A stretch of DNA of 64,000 bases from Bugula neritina (GCA_964035545.1 OZ037769.1:476001-540000), one strand, 5' to 3'. Counted from the first letter of the stretch, positions 14,001-33,589 are shown. The notes: generated by a model not told the origin, from the letters alone. Numbers and translations: made by a program.

Positions 14001-17000
14001 AATATAATATATATGCATATTTGTAGGAGTGTACCTTATTATGTTCAATGTTCAGAAACTTCTCTTTCTTTGTTTTAGTAACACATTAGACCAATTACTG
14101 CACCTTGATCTCATTGCTATTCTCTGAAATGAATTAAATACTATTTAATATTTGTTTCAGTTTTTCTTTCATAAAAATTATGCAAAATATTCATACAAAA
14201 ATTATTCTTTTAATATTCTTTACATGAATACTACAAACTAAATAATGTTAAATATTTACAGATGTTAGAAAAACTTCCAAAACCTAACATGAGTGTTGCA
14301 CAGCTGTCAGAAAATGGCGGAAAGTGCAAATACATTGGATTATATCCAGGTGGGTTTATCTATAATACATTGGATTATATCCAGGTGGGTTTATCTATAA
14401 TACATTGAATTATATCCAGGTGGGTTTATCTATAATACATTGGATTATATCCAGGTGGGTTTATCTATAATACATTGGATTATATCCAGGTGGGTTTATC
14501 TATAATACATTGGATTATATCCAGGTGGGTTTTTCTATAATACATTGGATTATATCCAGGTGGGTTTATCTATAATACATTGGATTATATCCAGGTGGGT
14601 TTATCTATAATACATTGGATTATATCCAGGTGGGTTTATCTATAATACATTGGATTATATCCAGGTGGGTTTATCCATAATACATTGGATTATATCCAGG
14701 TGGGTTTATCTATAATACATTGGATTATATCTAGGTGAGTTTATCTATAATACATTGGATTATATCCAGGTGGGTTTATCCATAATACATTGGATTATAT
14801 CCAGGTAGGTTTATCTATAATACATTGGATTATATCCAGGTGGGTTTATCTATAATACATTGGATTATATCCAGGTGGGTTTATCTATAATACATTGGAT
14901 TATATCCAGGTGGGTTTATCTATAATACATTGGATTATATCCAGGTGGGTTTATCTATAATACATTGGATTATATCCAGGTGGGTTTATCTATAATACAT
15001 TGGATTATATCCAGGTGGGTTTATCTATAATACATTGGATTATATCCAGGTGGGTTTATCCATAATACATTGGATTATATCCAGGTGGGTTTATCTATAA
15101 TACATTGGATTATATCTAAGTGAGTTTATCTATAATACATTGGATTATATCCAGGTGGGTTTATCCATAATACATTGGATTATATCCAGGTAGGTTTATC
15201 TATAATACATTGGATTATATCCAGGTGGGTTTATCTATAATACATTGGATTATATCCAAGTAAATTATTTTAAAACATTAAGGATTTTCTATTTGATATA
15301 CGTGCATTTAAATCATTTTCGTGTTTTTATATTTTCAGCACAAAGCTAGTAAGCTGAATGCCAAGAATCAATTATTTTTTAGTTTAGTTTCAATAAATAT
15401 TTAAGGCACTATTCTAGTCCCTTTATTTTTAGAATGTTTTCAATAATTAAAAATACTATTGTTCACTTAATAAACTGACAAGAAAGAAATATTGAAACAG
15501 TGGCACATAATCTTTAACATTTTGTTACATAATACACAATAATATGTTATTATATTGTTGTCTTTGAAACACCATAGTTATATGCGATACTCTAAACAGA
15601 GTTTGCAGGTTCTCTTTCCTACGCTCAGGTCACCTTTCTGCGTCTCTGTTTCAGAGGACAGTACCAGAGTAATACTAAACAGACCAAGAGAAGAAGGAAC
15701 TGACTTCATAAATGCCAGTTACATCCAGGTAGAGTATTCTCCTTCATGTAAATGCCTTTCAGATGAGTACTTGTTTCACCAGCAAAGTCTGTCTGTACTG
15801 TGTCTGTAATTTTTATCAATCAACTTTATGCTGAATTCACTCAACATAAAAAGTGCTACAGGTATGAAACACTTAGACAAATATGTTTTAATGCTCACTT
15901 CGCATAGTTCTATATCTATATACATCTTTACTACTATACTTGTTTGTTTAGTGCTATAACTATATACATCTTTACCAGTATACTTGTTTGTTTATAGGGT
16001 TACACCAGTGATGATATGTTTATAGCTGCTCAAGGTAAGGCTGTGTTAATATAACAACTCACCATTTCTAACATAGCATGCTCATGAATTCACTGCTATA
16101 ATAGCTAACCTGTTAATTCCTTTGTTATACACCAACTAATGTGTTTTGTTCTAAGATGCTATTAAGTTATAGTTTTAATTTTATTATAAGGCCTAATACG
16201 TTTTAACCTTTTTAAAATTTAATTAAGAGCAGCTTTATCGTTTTTGTATTTTAACTGCCGATCCGATTTGGCTTGGATAATCAGGTTAATTCTTTTGATT
16301 GAGCAACTATGAATAAAACATTGTGGCTTTTGCAAAGTGTATGTTGATATATAGTTATATCTGTTTCACCAGGTCCCCAGCCCGCAACCGTTGATGATTT
16401 CTGGCTAATGATATGGCAGGAGAGACCTAAGGCTATAATTATGGTGACAAATCTATTTGAAAATGGGAAGGTACAACAACTCCAAACGCTTCTCATCCTT
16501 TCCAAACTAATACATTTTGATCAGCATAAGTTCACCCAATACGCAAGACGAGTTATACACACGCATTTACATTATACCATTGTGCTATTGGTGCTATTTC
16601 CTTTGTTTTGTTTTTCTTCTTGTAGGCAAAAGCTGTACAATATTGGCCTGACCAATCAGGAAGCAGTTGTGTGTTTGGTGACCTCAAAGTAACCTTGACT
16701 ACCTGTGAATGTCTAGCTGATTACGTCATCAGAACTCTGAACATTGAAAAGGTACATCATCCCCTGAAGAGTTGGTTTACTGCTACTTCATCCTAAATAT
16801 TTATATATAACTGGTAAACAGTTTATGGTGAAATTATCTTAATCGATTGAATGTAAAGACAGCAAACACTAGCTAGTTTCACATTCTGTCATACATGTGT
16901 GTACTCTAAAACAAAGATATCTGTAATTATGAATAAAACGTTAATAACATTTGTTTTATTGAAGAAAAGACAGTTATTAAATCATAAATGTTTGATTTGA

Positions 17001-20000
17001 ATGAATTTTTTTCAGGAAGGAAAGTCCATGAGCATTAAGCAGTTCCATTACTTGTCATGGCCAGATCACGGCGTCCCACAATACATCAGCCCCTTCCTGA
17101 TATTTGTACGCAGAGTGATGTCAGTGACCAGCCGTATGACTGGCTGCTTAGTTGTACACTGCAGGTAAAGTGTTGTGTATAACAATGCAGGTAAAGTGTT
17201 GTGTATAACAATGAAGGTAAAGTGTTGTGTATAACAATGTAGGTATATAGTGTTGTATGTGTAACGCTGCAGGTAAAATGTTGTGTATAGTGTCTATTAT
17301 GTTTATACAATACATATAACTAACTATATTACTTATTACCCATCACTAAATAACAATAATATAATGGTGATAATAACAATCATATTTACCAAATATTCTA
17401 GGTACAAAATAAAATTAAGATAGCACAAAAAGATATTTAATGACACACTGAAAGATTGGGCTGCATATTGATCATCTATATTGATGCTGGATGTTTCCTA
17501 AAAAGTTTGAGAAAGAGCTTATAGAAGTTTCAACTCTTCAAAAAAGAGAGCTATTACACATTTTGTTACAGTGCAATGAAATATAACCAATTACTTTTTA
17601 TTCTATAGCCATGCATATGATAAGAAAAAAAAGTGAAATCGAAACTATTCTAATTGCGATTATATATATTAAAGTACTTGTCAACAAAACTTTGGGTGTC
17701 TATATTTTAGTGCTGGAGTGGGTAGAAGTGGAACATTCATAGCCTTAGACACTTTAGCTAAACAGGCTCAAGATAGAGGAGAAGTTAATCCTTTTGAGGT
17801 AGTGCGAGCTATGAGGAGAAGACGACCTTGCATGGTGCAGACCAAGGTCAGATAGGTTGTCTTTCCTTGTAAATAATACGCATATAATATGTTGTACATA
17901 TTGAAGGTATTTACAAATGATATAATGCTAAGCTGGATTTAGGTCTAGTAGAACTGTGATTCAAGACCGTATATGGTAAAATGATTTGCATGCTTATTTG
18001 AACAGTTGCTTCAAAATATTCCAAAACAGTTATTAGGCTTGACCTAGGGATTTGCAGTTTGAAAAGACCTGGTAAAGCAATCAAAGAATGTGCCCAGTAA
18101 TTTATAATAAAAAAGTCGTACTATAAACACTTTGATAAACTATTTTAGGAGCAGTACGTGTTCACCCACCAGGCACTGGAAGAGTATTTGGCTACAGATG
18201 AGTTCAGCTGTGAGGCTACGGAATTGGAAACAAAGCTGGCAGACAATAGTGATGATATCTACGTCAATAGGAACATCATATCAGAGGAGTTTGATGTAAG
18301 TTATTACGAGAAGATGTCTTCTTACTATATTGAAGGAATAAGCCACAACATCTACATTGATATACGCTGTTAAAGGAAACACATTTTAGGATTTAGTGTA
18401 TAGGAATTATTAGGTAAAAAGCAAGGTGGTCACAAGTAAATAGTATTTGCATTCCAATTGTTTCCACAATAAACTTGTATTATTTAGTAATAATATCACA
18501 TTATTTCTACTTTTAAACTTCAGAGAATTGAAACTCAGTTAAGACGGGAGATTCACAACTACTCAATAGGAATGGAGGAAAGTAACAGACATAAGAACAG
18601 GTTTCCTGATATCTTACCATGTGAGTCGGTCTGTTGTTGAATGGGAAATTTCTTTATTTACTGAAAGTTGCCATGTAGTATGTTGGCCTTGCTGACCAGT
18701 GCAGCTGTGACTTAGGTTTAGTTTTCACTAGGTGAACTTTTTTTTCAAAGCGAAATGACTATACTTCATAGAGCCTCCTGTAACCTTAACCTTAATTAAT
18801 TTTTACTAAACTAAGCTCTTTAAGTCTGTTTATTAATTTTAGTTTGAGACCAAGGTTAAAATGCTCACAAAACATAATTTATTTTGCTATGATTACAACC
18901 TAGAGACAGGCTTTCTCAGTTTTGTAATTACTGCTTCTCTCTTGCAAGTTTATAATAACCATCCCTTTGAGAAATCCCTGATGCATGAAAGGGGTTTTTA
19001 TTAAATCAGGCTAAAGACTTATTCAGGTAGGAAATAGGAGAAATTATGACTGGATGCTCTTCTTAACATCACCAATGAATGGCTTTTGTTGGGGCTTGAA
19101 CCCATGACCTCGTGCTTATAACGCTCTTACCCCTAGACCACGGCTGCTCCTTGCCATTACTGCTTCTACCTTGTACTTAATTGACAGTATTGCAAGAAGT
19201 GTGTCAGCATTGTATTATCAAATTTATAGGATTATATAAATATTTTTAATCTTTCAAGATGGTTGTAAAATGAACAAACCGAACTGTTTGTGTTGCAGCT
19301 TCCAGACATGGTATCTATGCTGGTGGTGTATACATCAATGCTGTGGTGGTGGATGTAAGTGTAAAGAATATTCTCTTCTATTCAGGCGCATGCTGTTGTT
19401 GCTTAATTTATTTGCATATAGTGCTCATTAACAGGAGCTGTTGGCATTAAGGTTATTCTAAAATGCTGTTTATATATGTTTTAGTAATGTGTTTTTCAGC
19501 AAAAATTTGTTTTACATGTTAATAAGTAATAATAGAACCTCCGTTTTCATATTTATTTTTTGCTTTTTATAGGCTTTATTGATAGTACCATTATCATTAT
19601 TCTTTAATTCTGATTTGAGAGTATTAACGGCTGTTGTCTGACTTGAAGTAGCAAATAGTCCAACAGATAATGAAGTTAGAGATATTTCATACTTTAGAGT
19701 TACCGCAAGAAGCAGAGTGTAATAGCTACTCAACTTCCTCTCTCAAACACTGTCAAGGACTTCTGGACTATGGTGTTGGAGCAAGAGATCAAGGTGGTGG
19801 TGCAGCTGGAAATGGGGGTTTGTAAAACAATATTCTCGCTTTCAAAGACATCAATGATCAAAAGATGTTGTCGTTACTGTGTACTATGATACTATTATAT
19901 AGGTGTCTCTATTTCTAGTAACATTCAAATTAGTACCGATGCAATTATGAAATCACCAGTACCTAAATTATAGCATAATATAATGTTTTATAATACCGAG

Positions 20001-21841
20001 GTACAACTTTATCTTTGTGTCGGTATTTTGAAAATGATATTTTATAGATAAGAAAAATTCATAAACAAATTAAAACAGTTGCATAAAAGTTTAATATTTA
20101 AGAATATTTTTTAAGTTCATGGCAAGAGAATTAAGCAGAGAATTTTATTGCAACAGGAGGACGTGTTCTATCCAAGCAAAGACACGGGATTTGTGGACTC
20201 GGACGGATGTATTGTGAGTCGCACAGGAAGTGAGAATGTCAAGAATGTGAAAATCATCAAACTGACGGTTAAGAGCATAAAGGTAATCTGGTTATTGATA
20301 ATTGTGTTTCTGTGAAACAAAGAGCCAAATATGAAACACATTTTAAATTAGAATTTCATTCAAACCACAATGATAAAAGCATTGTAGTTACTGGCTTATT
20401 AAAATGTGGCAGTCTCACATCTTAACACAGGTATAGTTGATGCAGCAAGCTAGTAAATTATTCACTGTATTGGCAGGTGAGCAACGTTACTCTGATCTGT
20501 ATCAACAACTGGTTAGATGATGGAAACTCTCCCTTCCCTAAACCTGCGTCTCTCCTCTCTTACCTGGGAACTCTGGAGAAATATCAACAGTGGACTGGAG
20601 ATGAGAAGATATGCATAACTGACTTGTAAGTCTCCGTCACATGCTGCCTCTTGTCACTTGCTGCCTGTTTCCTTTACACGCTTCCAGCTGAATTTATAGG
20701 TTTATGTGATACTCAGTTTAGAATTACTGTAAAATCGTGAACTTGACAGAAACAAGGAAGTACATACTGCTGGTTATCAACATTTTAAGAAGCTATCTTA
20801 AGTATCTATAAACCTGATGTTTGGGTCATTATTTTACTAGTAAAGTCTGCCAAACCAACATACCATATCATAACACATGCTAGAATCATTTTAAAGCATC
20901 CATCTGTTAGCATTCGACAACAAAAACAGTGACTGAAGCAAAATATTAATTTCATTTCACTTGTTTAGGATAATAAATTATTTGGTTCATCACTCAACTA
21001 CCTACGTATATCTCCAGGGATATTTCTAGACTTATTTTTCACTTGATGATTACGACATCAAATATAAAATATTTGCTTCAGGGATGGCAGCAGCAGATGT
21101 GGTCTCTTCATCTGTGCGTATGACGCTGTGGAGAAGCTGAAAACTGAACAGGAAGTAAATGTTTACAGCACTGTTCTACGAGCAAGACAAACCCGCCCAC
21201 AGTTTACTTCTAATCTGGTGAGTCATTTTGGCTTTTACTTTTCATTTCACTAAAAGCAAAAATTGTTATTTTTCTAACTAGGAATTATATTTAGAAGTCG
21301 CAATTGATCAAGAAAATAAGCAAATAAATGATAATAAATGAATAAATAGTAATAATTCAGATAAAATTTTCACATTTGTAAGTATGTATGTGGAACTAAA
21401 GAATTGTTTTTACTTTTTTTTAAATTTCAACTAGATTATTTCTGAACAAATAACTAAATTACAAAACATTGCCAGATATTGGTATTGGTATTGTTGCAGC
21501 TTTCATAATAAGGTACTAAGTTTGTTAGCCTTAATTCTACCAGAGTTGATGAATTTGGTGTATAGCTTCTTTAGCAATCCCATTACAAACATAGGTTGTA
21601 TTTTATGCATTATATCAAAAGAAAAGATTTTCAAAGGATTATCCTGTTTTCTTATTAGCTAGGATATATCAGTATTGACTCTCTGTATTATTGAATATAT
21701 GTATATATATTACTGATTTTCTATATTACTGACTATTTATATCTGTTGATGTTGTAGGAAAGTTACAAGTATCTCTACAACCTTCTGCAAGCTTACATTG
21801 AAGGCTTCTCTAAATATGGCAACTTCAAAGTTATAAACTGA
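2040..21841 (+). CDS. Receptor A: lectin-like/FN3 receptor tyrosine phosphatase
   Basis: Type I membrane phosphatase that should remove phosphate from phosphotyrosine on cytoplasmic substrates. Exons: 2040-2103, 3594-3785, 5109-5360, 5920-6132, 7243-7485, 7737-7846, 8659-8809, 9376-9464, 9710-9914, 10043-10152, 10356-10524, 10685-10779, 11111-11306, 11422-11581, 13105-13151, 13279-13511, 14262-14349, 15655-15728, 15998-16034, 16373-16470, 16626-16751, 17016-17164, 17711-17846, 18149-18295, 18524-18620, 19299-19354, 19698-19817, 20157-20282, 20477-20625, 21082-21217, 21758-21841. All junctions are GT-AG and keep phase, giving 4152 nt and 1383 aa. Residues: signal peptide 1-21; two discoidin/F-type-lectin-like domains 22-321; four FN3 322-696; membrane helix about 715-740; D1 about 840-1130; D2 about 1165-1383. 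D1 keeps WPDHGVP (Asp1001) and [11 protein letters not shown] (Cys1033, Arg1039). D2 is inactive-looking. Ectodomain modules are bounded by phase 1 introns. The juxtamembrane SGYQNI (Tyr770) fits an ITIM and a Grb2-type YxN site. Near-identical paralogue: gene C. Confidence 0.9.
3594..7485 (+). other. Gene A exons 2-5: two discoidin/F-type-lectin-like domains
   Basis: Each domain is split over two exons by a phase 1 intron (3594-3785 with 5109-5360; 5920-6132 with 7243-7485). Both carry the NQWWRVDLG signature of the F-type lectin / F5/8C discoidin superfamily, then a long beta-rich half ending in [11 protein letters not shown]...INEVEVYGY or its equivalent [11 protein letters not shown]...ISEVLVFGI. 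The cysteines and RGD turn of classical fucolectins are absent, so sugar binding is possible but not shown. They are placed to be the ligand-binding head. Confidence 0.8.
6721..6786 (-). repeat. tRNA-derived SINE relic in gene A intron 4
   Basis: Read on the minus strand it starts GGAGCAGTCAAGGTCTA and ends in a GGTTCGAGCCC B-box-like motif, as in tRNA-headed retroposons. The same head occurs at about 19080-19150 and 49790-49851, so it is a family. The copy at 39065-39128 is at the orthologous position in gene C, so insertion predates the A/C duplication. Confidence 0.55.
7737..11306 (+). other. Gene A exons 6-13: four FN3 domains
   Basis: Four two-exon modules (exons 6+7, 8+9, 10+11, 12+13). 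Each begins and ends in phase 1 with a phase 0 intron in the middle, the usual layout of FN3 domains in receptor phosphatases. Typical FN3 features are the Trp in the B strand (VNWETP, ISWKAP, LTWSRP) and the late motif with Tyr/Leu and Ala-x-Asn ([24 protein letters not shown]). They form the stalk of the receptor. Confidence 0.8.
11422..11581 (+). other. Gene A exon 14: transmembrane segment
   Basis: After a short linker containing two Cys, the exon encodes a Gly/Val-rich helix ([19 protein letters not shown]) followed by basic YRRR, the stop-transfer charge. Gene C has the same helix five residues shorter in the Gly-rich part. Gene B has an unrelated helix at this place. Confidence 0.85.
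11872..12838. mobile_element. Non-autonomous TIR transposon (MITE-like) in gene A intron 14
   Basis: A ~967-bp element has perfect inverted ends (GGGGAAACCTGGGTGATATG at the left, its complement at the right) flanked by TA on both sides. The matching place in gene C (about 44270-44310) is empty, with the same flanking sequence continuous. The interior repeats the subterminal motif GGGTGATATGGACC in both orientations and has no long open frame, so it needs a transposase from elsewhere. TA target duplication suggests the Tc1/mariner superfamily, but the ends alone do not prove it. Confidence 0.85.
13593..13664 (+). repeat. Degenerate tRNA-like relic in gene A intron 16
   Basis: GGTGTAATGGTTAGCACG resembles a tRNA D-arm/A-box and GGGTTCAAATC a B-box. 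Between them is a TTGCAAG anticodon-like loop (GCA, Cys). The anticodon loop would have eight bases and the T-stem and acceptor stem are mismatched, so it is a pseudo-tRNA or SINE remnant. It is also present in gene C at 45055-45127. Confidence 0.5.
14331..15259 (+). repeat. 35-bp minisatellite made of exon 17 splice donors
   Basis: 26 tandem 35-bp units plus a terminal partial copy. Each unit contains the last 19 bases of exon 17 (TACATTGGATTATATCCAG) and a donor-like GTGGGT, then TTATCTATAA. The first copy is the exon end itself. The last copy (15241-15259) runs into the ancestral intron sequence but reads CCAAGTAAAT, whereas gene C has one intact copy, CCAGGTAAAT. A few units vary (GTGAGT, GTAGGT, CCATAA). 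It occurs only in gene A. Confidence 0.95.
17160..17290 (+). repeat. Minisatellite of exon 22 splice donors, gene A
   Basis: About five imperfect 26-28-bp copies of TGCAGGTAAAGTGTTGTGTA; the first copy is the real end of exon 22 plus its donor. Gene C has about eight copies at 47757-47973. The arrays differ in copy number between paralogues, so they are still changing. Confidence 0.85.
19031..19150 (-). repeat. tRNA-derived SINE in gene A intron 25
   Basis: On the minus strand the tRNA-like head (GGAGCAGCCGTGGTCTAG, then GGGTTCAAGCCCCAAC) is followed by a body ending near GGATGCTCTTCTTAAC when read on the plus strand, similar in style to invertebrate SINEs. The gene C copy at about 49741-49851 keeps a fuller anticodon arm. 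Both are at the same intron position, so the insertion is older than the duplication. Confidence 0.6.
19299..21841 (+). other. Gene A exons 26-31: degenerate second phosphatase domain D2
   Basis: The fold markers are there ([32 protein letters not shown]), but the WPD loop reads NWLDDG and the P-loop reads ITDLDGSSRCG. The catalytic Cys is thus Asp1310, while the Arg and last Gly remain. The residues after it ([24 protein letters not shown]) resemble the D2 of CD45-type phosphatases. This should be a non-catalytic docking or regulatory domain. The same substitutions occur in gene C. Confidence 0.85.
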
Positions 21842-21891
21842 TTTGGGGAAAATTTCAGATTCATATTTATATAATTTATTGTAAAACTTTT

Positions 21892-21960
21892 GCCCCACTG
21901 GGATTTGAACCCGAGACCACTGGCTTGCAAGCAGGTGCACTACCATTACACCACAGAGGC
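21892..21960 (-). repeat. tRNA-Cys-like insertion just after the gene A stop codon
   Basis: The minus strand reads as a 69-nt tRNA-like sequence with an A-box (TGGTGTAATGGTAG), a TTGCAAG loop giving a GCA anticodon, and a B-box (GGGTTCAAATCCC). The acceptor stem pairs at only about five of seven positions and one anticodon-stem pair is broken, so I call it a tRNA-derived retroposon rather than a working tRNA. Gene C lacks it: the sequence after its stop passes directly from the left flank to the right flank, placing the insertion (about 21862-21980) after the duplication. Confidence 0.6.
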
Positions 21961-22223
21961 TATTGGGTAAACTCATCAGTATATTTACTACTTGAACAAA
22001 ATATGATTAGTCTTCCTTACTCATTCATCATCAAAATATTTATCTCAAAAATTATTTGCGACTTTAATATATGATATAACTTGTTTACGTTTACCTCACA
22101 TTATCAATATATTATTTTAATATCACTTTTATAACTCTGTCTTTTGGCTGTTTTACACACTTATGTAACACTGTTTTGATTTTTCATTTTATTTTTAATT
22201 TATTGTTAATTCAGCCTGGAATG

Positions 22224-22229
22224 AATAAA
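22224..22229 (+). promoter_or_regulatory. Candidate polyadenylation signal of gene A
   Basis: AATAAA about 380 bases after the stop codon, within the last stretch of recognisable A/C homology. Gene C has GGATAAAC at the same place and a separate AATAAA at 52892. Confidence 0.4.
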
Positions 22230-22249
22230 CACTTGGTTATATATATTGA

Positions 22250-24189
22250 TTTCAGATTTAGAATATACAACACATGTGATGGAATAAAATTATTTCAAGA
22301 AATATTTTTATGCTTTATAAAATTTGCTATATTGGTTCAAGAATATTTAGTATTATATAACTTGAGAGACATGAGTAACTATTTGCTACGTCAATAACCT
22401 GGATGTGAGTTACTCTTATGACGAACATGTGATTACAAGAAAGTTTAAATGACGTGATGCAGTGGAGAAAAAGAAGATTGTACAAGAAGTCATTTCTTAG
22501 AACACTTTCTGCTGATGCATCACTCAGTTGATATACACAACGTACGTATTATCTTATGCAGACATGAGCTGTAGTAGGAAGAGTACTGTTGCACCACATC
22601 TGTGCTTTAAGGTCCATCTTCTAACCTTAGAAACCAAATCCATTAATTACACTTTACTTCTCCTACACCATGATACCTGTCATAATATTAAATCTGCTAC
22701 CACTAATGGCTGGTATTCTAAGAATTTAACTTTTATTGAAACTATGGAATTAGAATATAAAAACAGATGTACTTGCAGTTAGTATTTGCCAGGGTTTAGC
22801 GTACTTGAGATGCAACTTTTTAATGCAGACATGAAAAATTGCTACAACATTAGGCCGTAGCATTAAATATGTCAGCTGGTAGATTGTGATCTACATAAGT
22901 ATCTATAAAGAACGAGAAAAAAGACATTTTCTTTGGTTTTCTGGGTAATTCCTTTATCACACATTGGTTATTGTAATATAGGTGCTAATGTTCAAACAAA
23001 CTGCAAGGGTTTAGATGGGGAGGATAACTTTTCATTTATCTGCTCAGTCTCCATTCTTTGATAGCAAAGATGGAGTTTGAGGAACTTGCCCTACATATTC
23101 AGGTGACCCAATTTTATAGTAATTTCCTGTAGGTATATATCTATATTTTTAATTTCCATAAATTCTAGTTTAACCGATATAACTAATTTGAGCAAATTAA
23201 AAAAATTAAAACAAGAATGTCTAAATAAATCTTAGGTAATCATTATTATAGAATTTGTTGCAGAACAGCTTCAAGAACTTCTTTACTGAAACCACTATAT
23301 AACTTCAGACATATGTTATCTTCTCTCTACCTGTATAAGGGAAGGCTGACAACTCCTACTATATGACCATACATGGCAAAAATATTGTTTCCTAATTGCA
23401 TTTTCAACAAGATTTGAGATAGTAATATTATAGTTGTGCTATAATATAAACTTAGTATATACGTCACATTCATAAAATAAAATGAATGGATACATAGTCA
23501 AATTAGAATTTCTCTTTATATACCTTTTAGCATAGAAAAAAGGTAAAAATATAAATATTAGAAACAATTTTGTAGGGTTTACTCATTGCTCTGCACAAAC
23601 GATAGCTGAGTAGTTGCAGGTGAATAGATATTTTATTGGAATGAGTTAAATACACATGCAGTTTGCTGAATAAAATAAAATGAAAAATTATCCTTTTGTC
23701 TAAAAAAAACAAACTAAAAGTATTATTAGTGATTCCAATATGACAGTACTTGTTAGTTTTACTACTTCAATACCACACAGGATAGTATCATTATTATATT
23801 AAACATTTGCGGTACCTTATAAATGTGAAAACATTGCAAATAAATTGAATTATCTGCATATTAGGTTTCGAATTTGTAATTTACTCATAATTTCAAAATA
23901 TTCAGCAGTTTTGCTTTATCCAGTACTAACAGAAAAATGTTAAGATATAGCTACAGCAAAAATCAATTTTCGAAATGTTGTTTTCAACTTTTACTCATTC
24001 AATAACTCCATGCAAAGCATACTTACTTGAGTGGAAAAACAACCACTACTACACTACTATTCTATCAGTATATCCTTGCATCAATATATTTACTGGATTT
24101 GCTGTAAGGCAGGCTAATTACTATTTGTTATATGTGCTTGGTGAGGACAACTTCTTATATACATAGAAAATATCCTGGAATAAGTGCAC
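22250..24189. other. Intergenic region between genes A and B
   Basis: AT-rich. Open frames here (e.g. about 22528-22782) have no splice context, no relatives in the window and no recognisable domain. The right end of the A/C duplication is at about 22230. No RNA gene seen. Confidence 0.5.
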
Positions 24190-24648
24190 AATTATATAAC
24201 CAGCTATTAGCTTGCATTTAATAATCTAGCGATCAGGTATTGTTAGGAATTTATTGGCTTTTTGTTTAGCTGCTTTATACAAACTGAAAGCTTGATGATC
24301 AAAGCTGGGTGTAATTGTACACATTACAATATTAAACAAACAATACAATACAATATAATAATATGTTTATACAGCTCAAGGAATGTGCTTAGCTAGTAAA
24401 TGTGATTTACTGTATAGAATTTGTATACGGTATTCACAGATTATTAGTCTCATTCAAGGCATATCAATATCATGAGGTGGGGAAATACTTTTATGGTGCC
24501 CAGGCTAAAGTTAGAAGGTTACTGCAAGATACTTCCTTTTTGAATACAGATTTACTTCAGCAATTACCCACTTACCTTTGAGAACTGAAGTATGCTAGTT
24601 TATCTAATGGCGATTTCACTACCTTAACTTGCTATTTCATAATAGAAG
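24190..24648 (+). repeat. Diverged copy of the receptor 5' flank, before gene B
   Basis: Similar to the last ~420 bases before genes A and C (shared blocks such as GATCAGGTATTGTTAG and GGAATGTGCTTAGCTAG), but more diverged. It shows that the three genes arose by duplication of a unit that included upstream sequence. Confidence 0.65.
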
Positions 24649-33273
<8,625 letters not shown>

Positions 33274-33589
33274 CTATCAGTAAGCATGATAAAAAATTTC
33301 TGATCTTATATAATATAATATGCAGATGTGATTTAAAACACTAGAAAAATATTATAACTCACATAACAATTTCTCATTCACATGTACAGCATATTTCACA
33401 CAAGTCTATATAAGCATTTTTTCTAGCTCAATGCTATTTTTCAACATTAAATGAATTTTTAGAGATTTATTTGATGCGATTATTTTTTCTTTAGGTTTGA
33501 GTGTTGTTCTTCTTGTATTATTATATTTAACATTTTCCTATGTGTAGTACTTATGCAATATAAACATTTTATTGTTACATATTCCTAAT
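33274..33589. other. 3' flank of gene B
   Basis: No clear AATAAA is seen. The duplicated 5' flank of gene C begins at about 33590, so only about 300 bases of unique sequence separate B's stop codon from the C unit. Confidence 0.5.

Larger units (their letters stand above)
13279..18620 (+). other. Gene A exons 16-25: catalytic phosphatase domain D1
   Basis: The order of motifs is that of a classical tyrosine phosphatase: a wedge-like segment ([12 protein letters not shown]), KCKYIGLYP in place of the KNRY pTyr-loop region, [23 protein letters not shown], the WPD loop WPDHGVP in exon 22, the P-loop [11 protein letters not shown] across the exon 22/23 junction (phase 2), and the Q-loop in RRRPCMVQT. 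Every residue needed for catalysis (Asp, Cys, Arg, Gln) is present, so this domain should be active. Confidence 0.9.

Noticed and set aside
14331-15259. CRISPR-like regular array
   Set aside because: Units are contiguous with no unique spacers, lie in an animal intron and contain exon sequence; a minisatellite.
22528-22782. 84-codon ORF between A and B
   Set aside because: No start context, splice support, domain or relative in the window.
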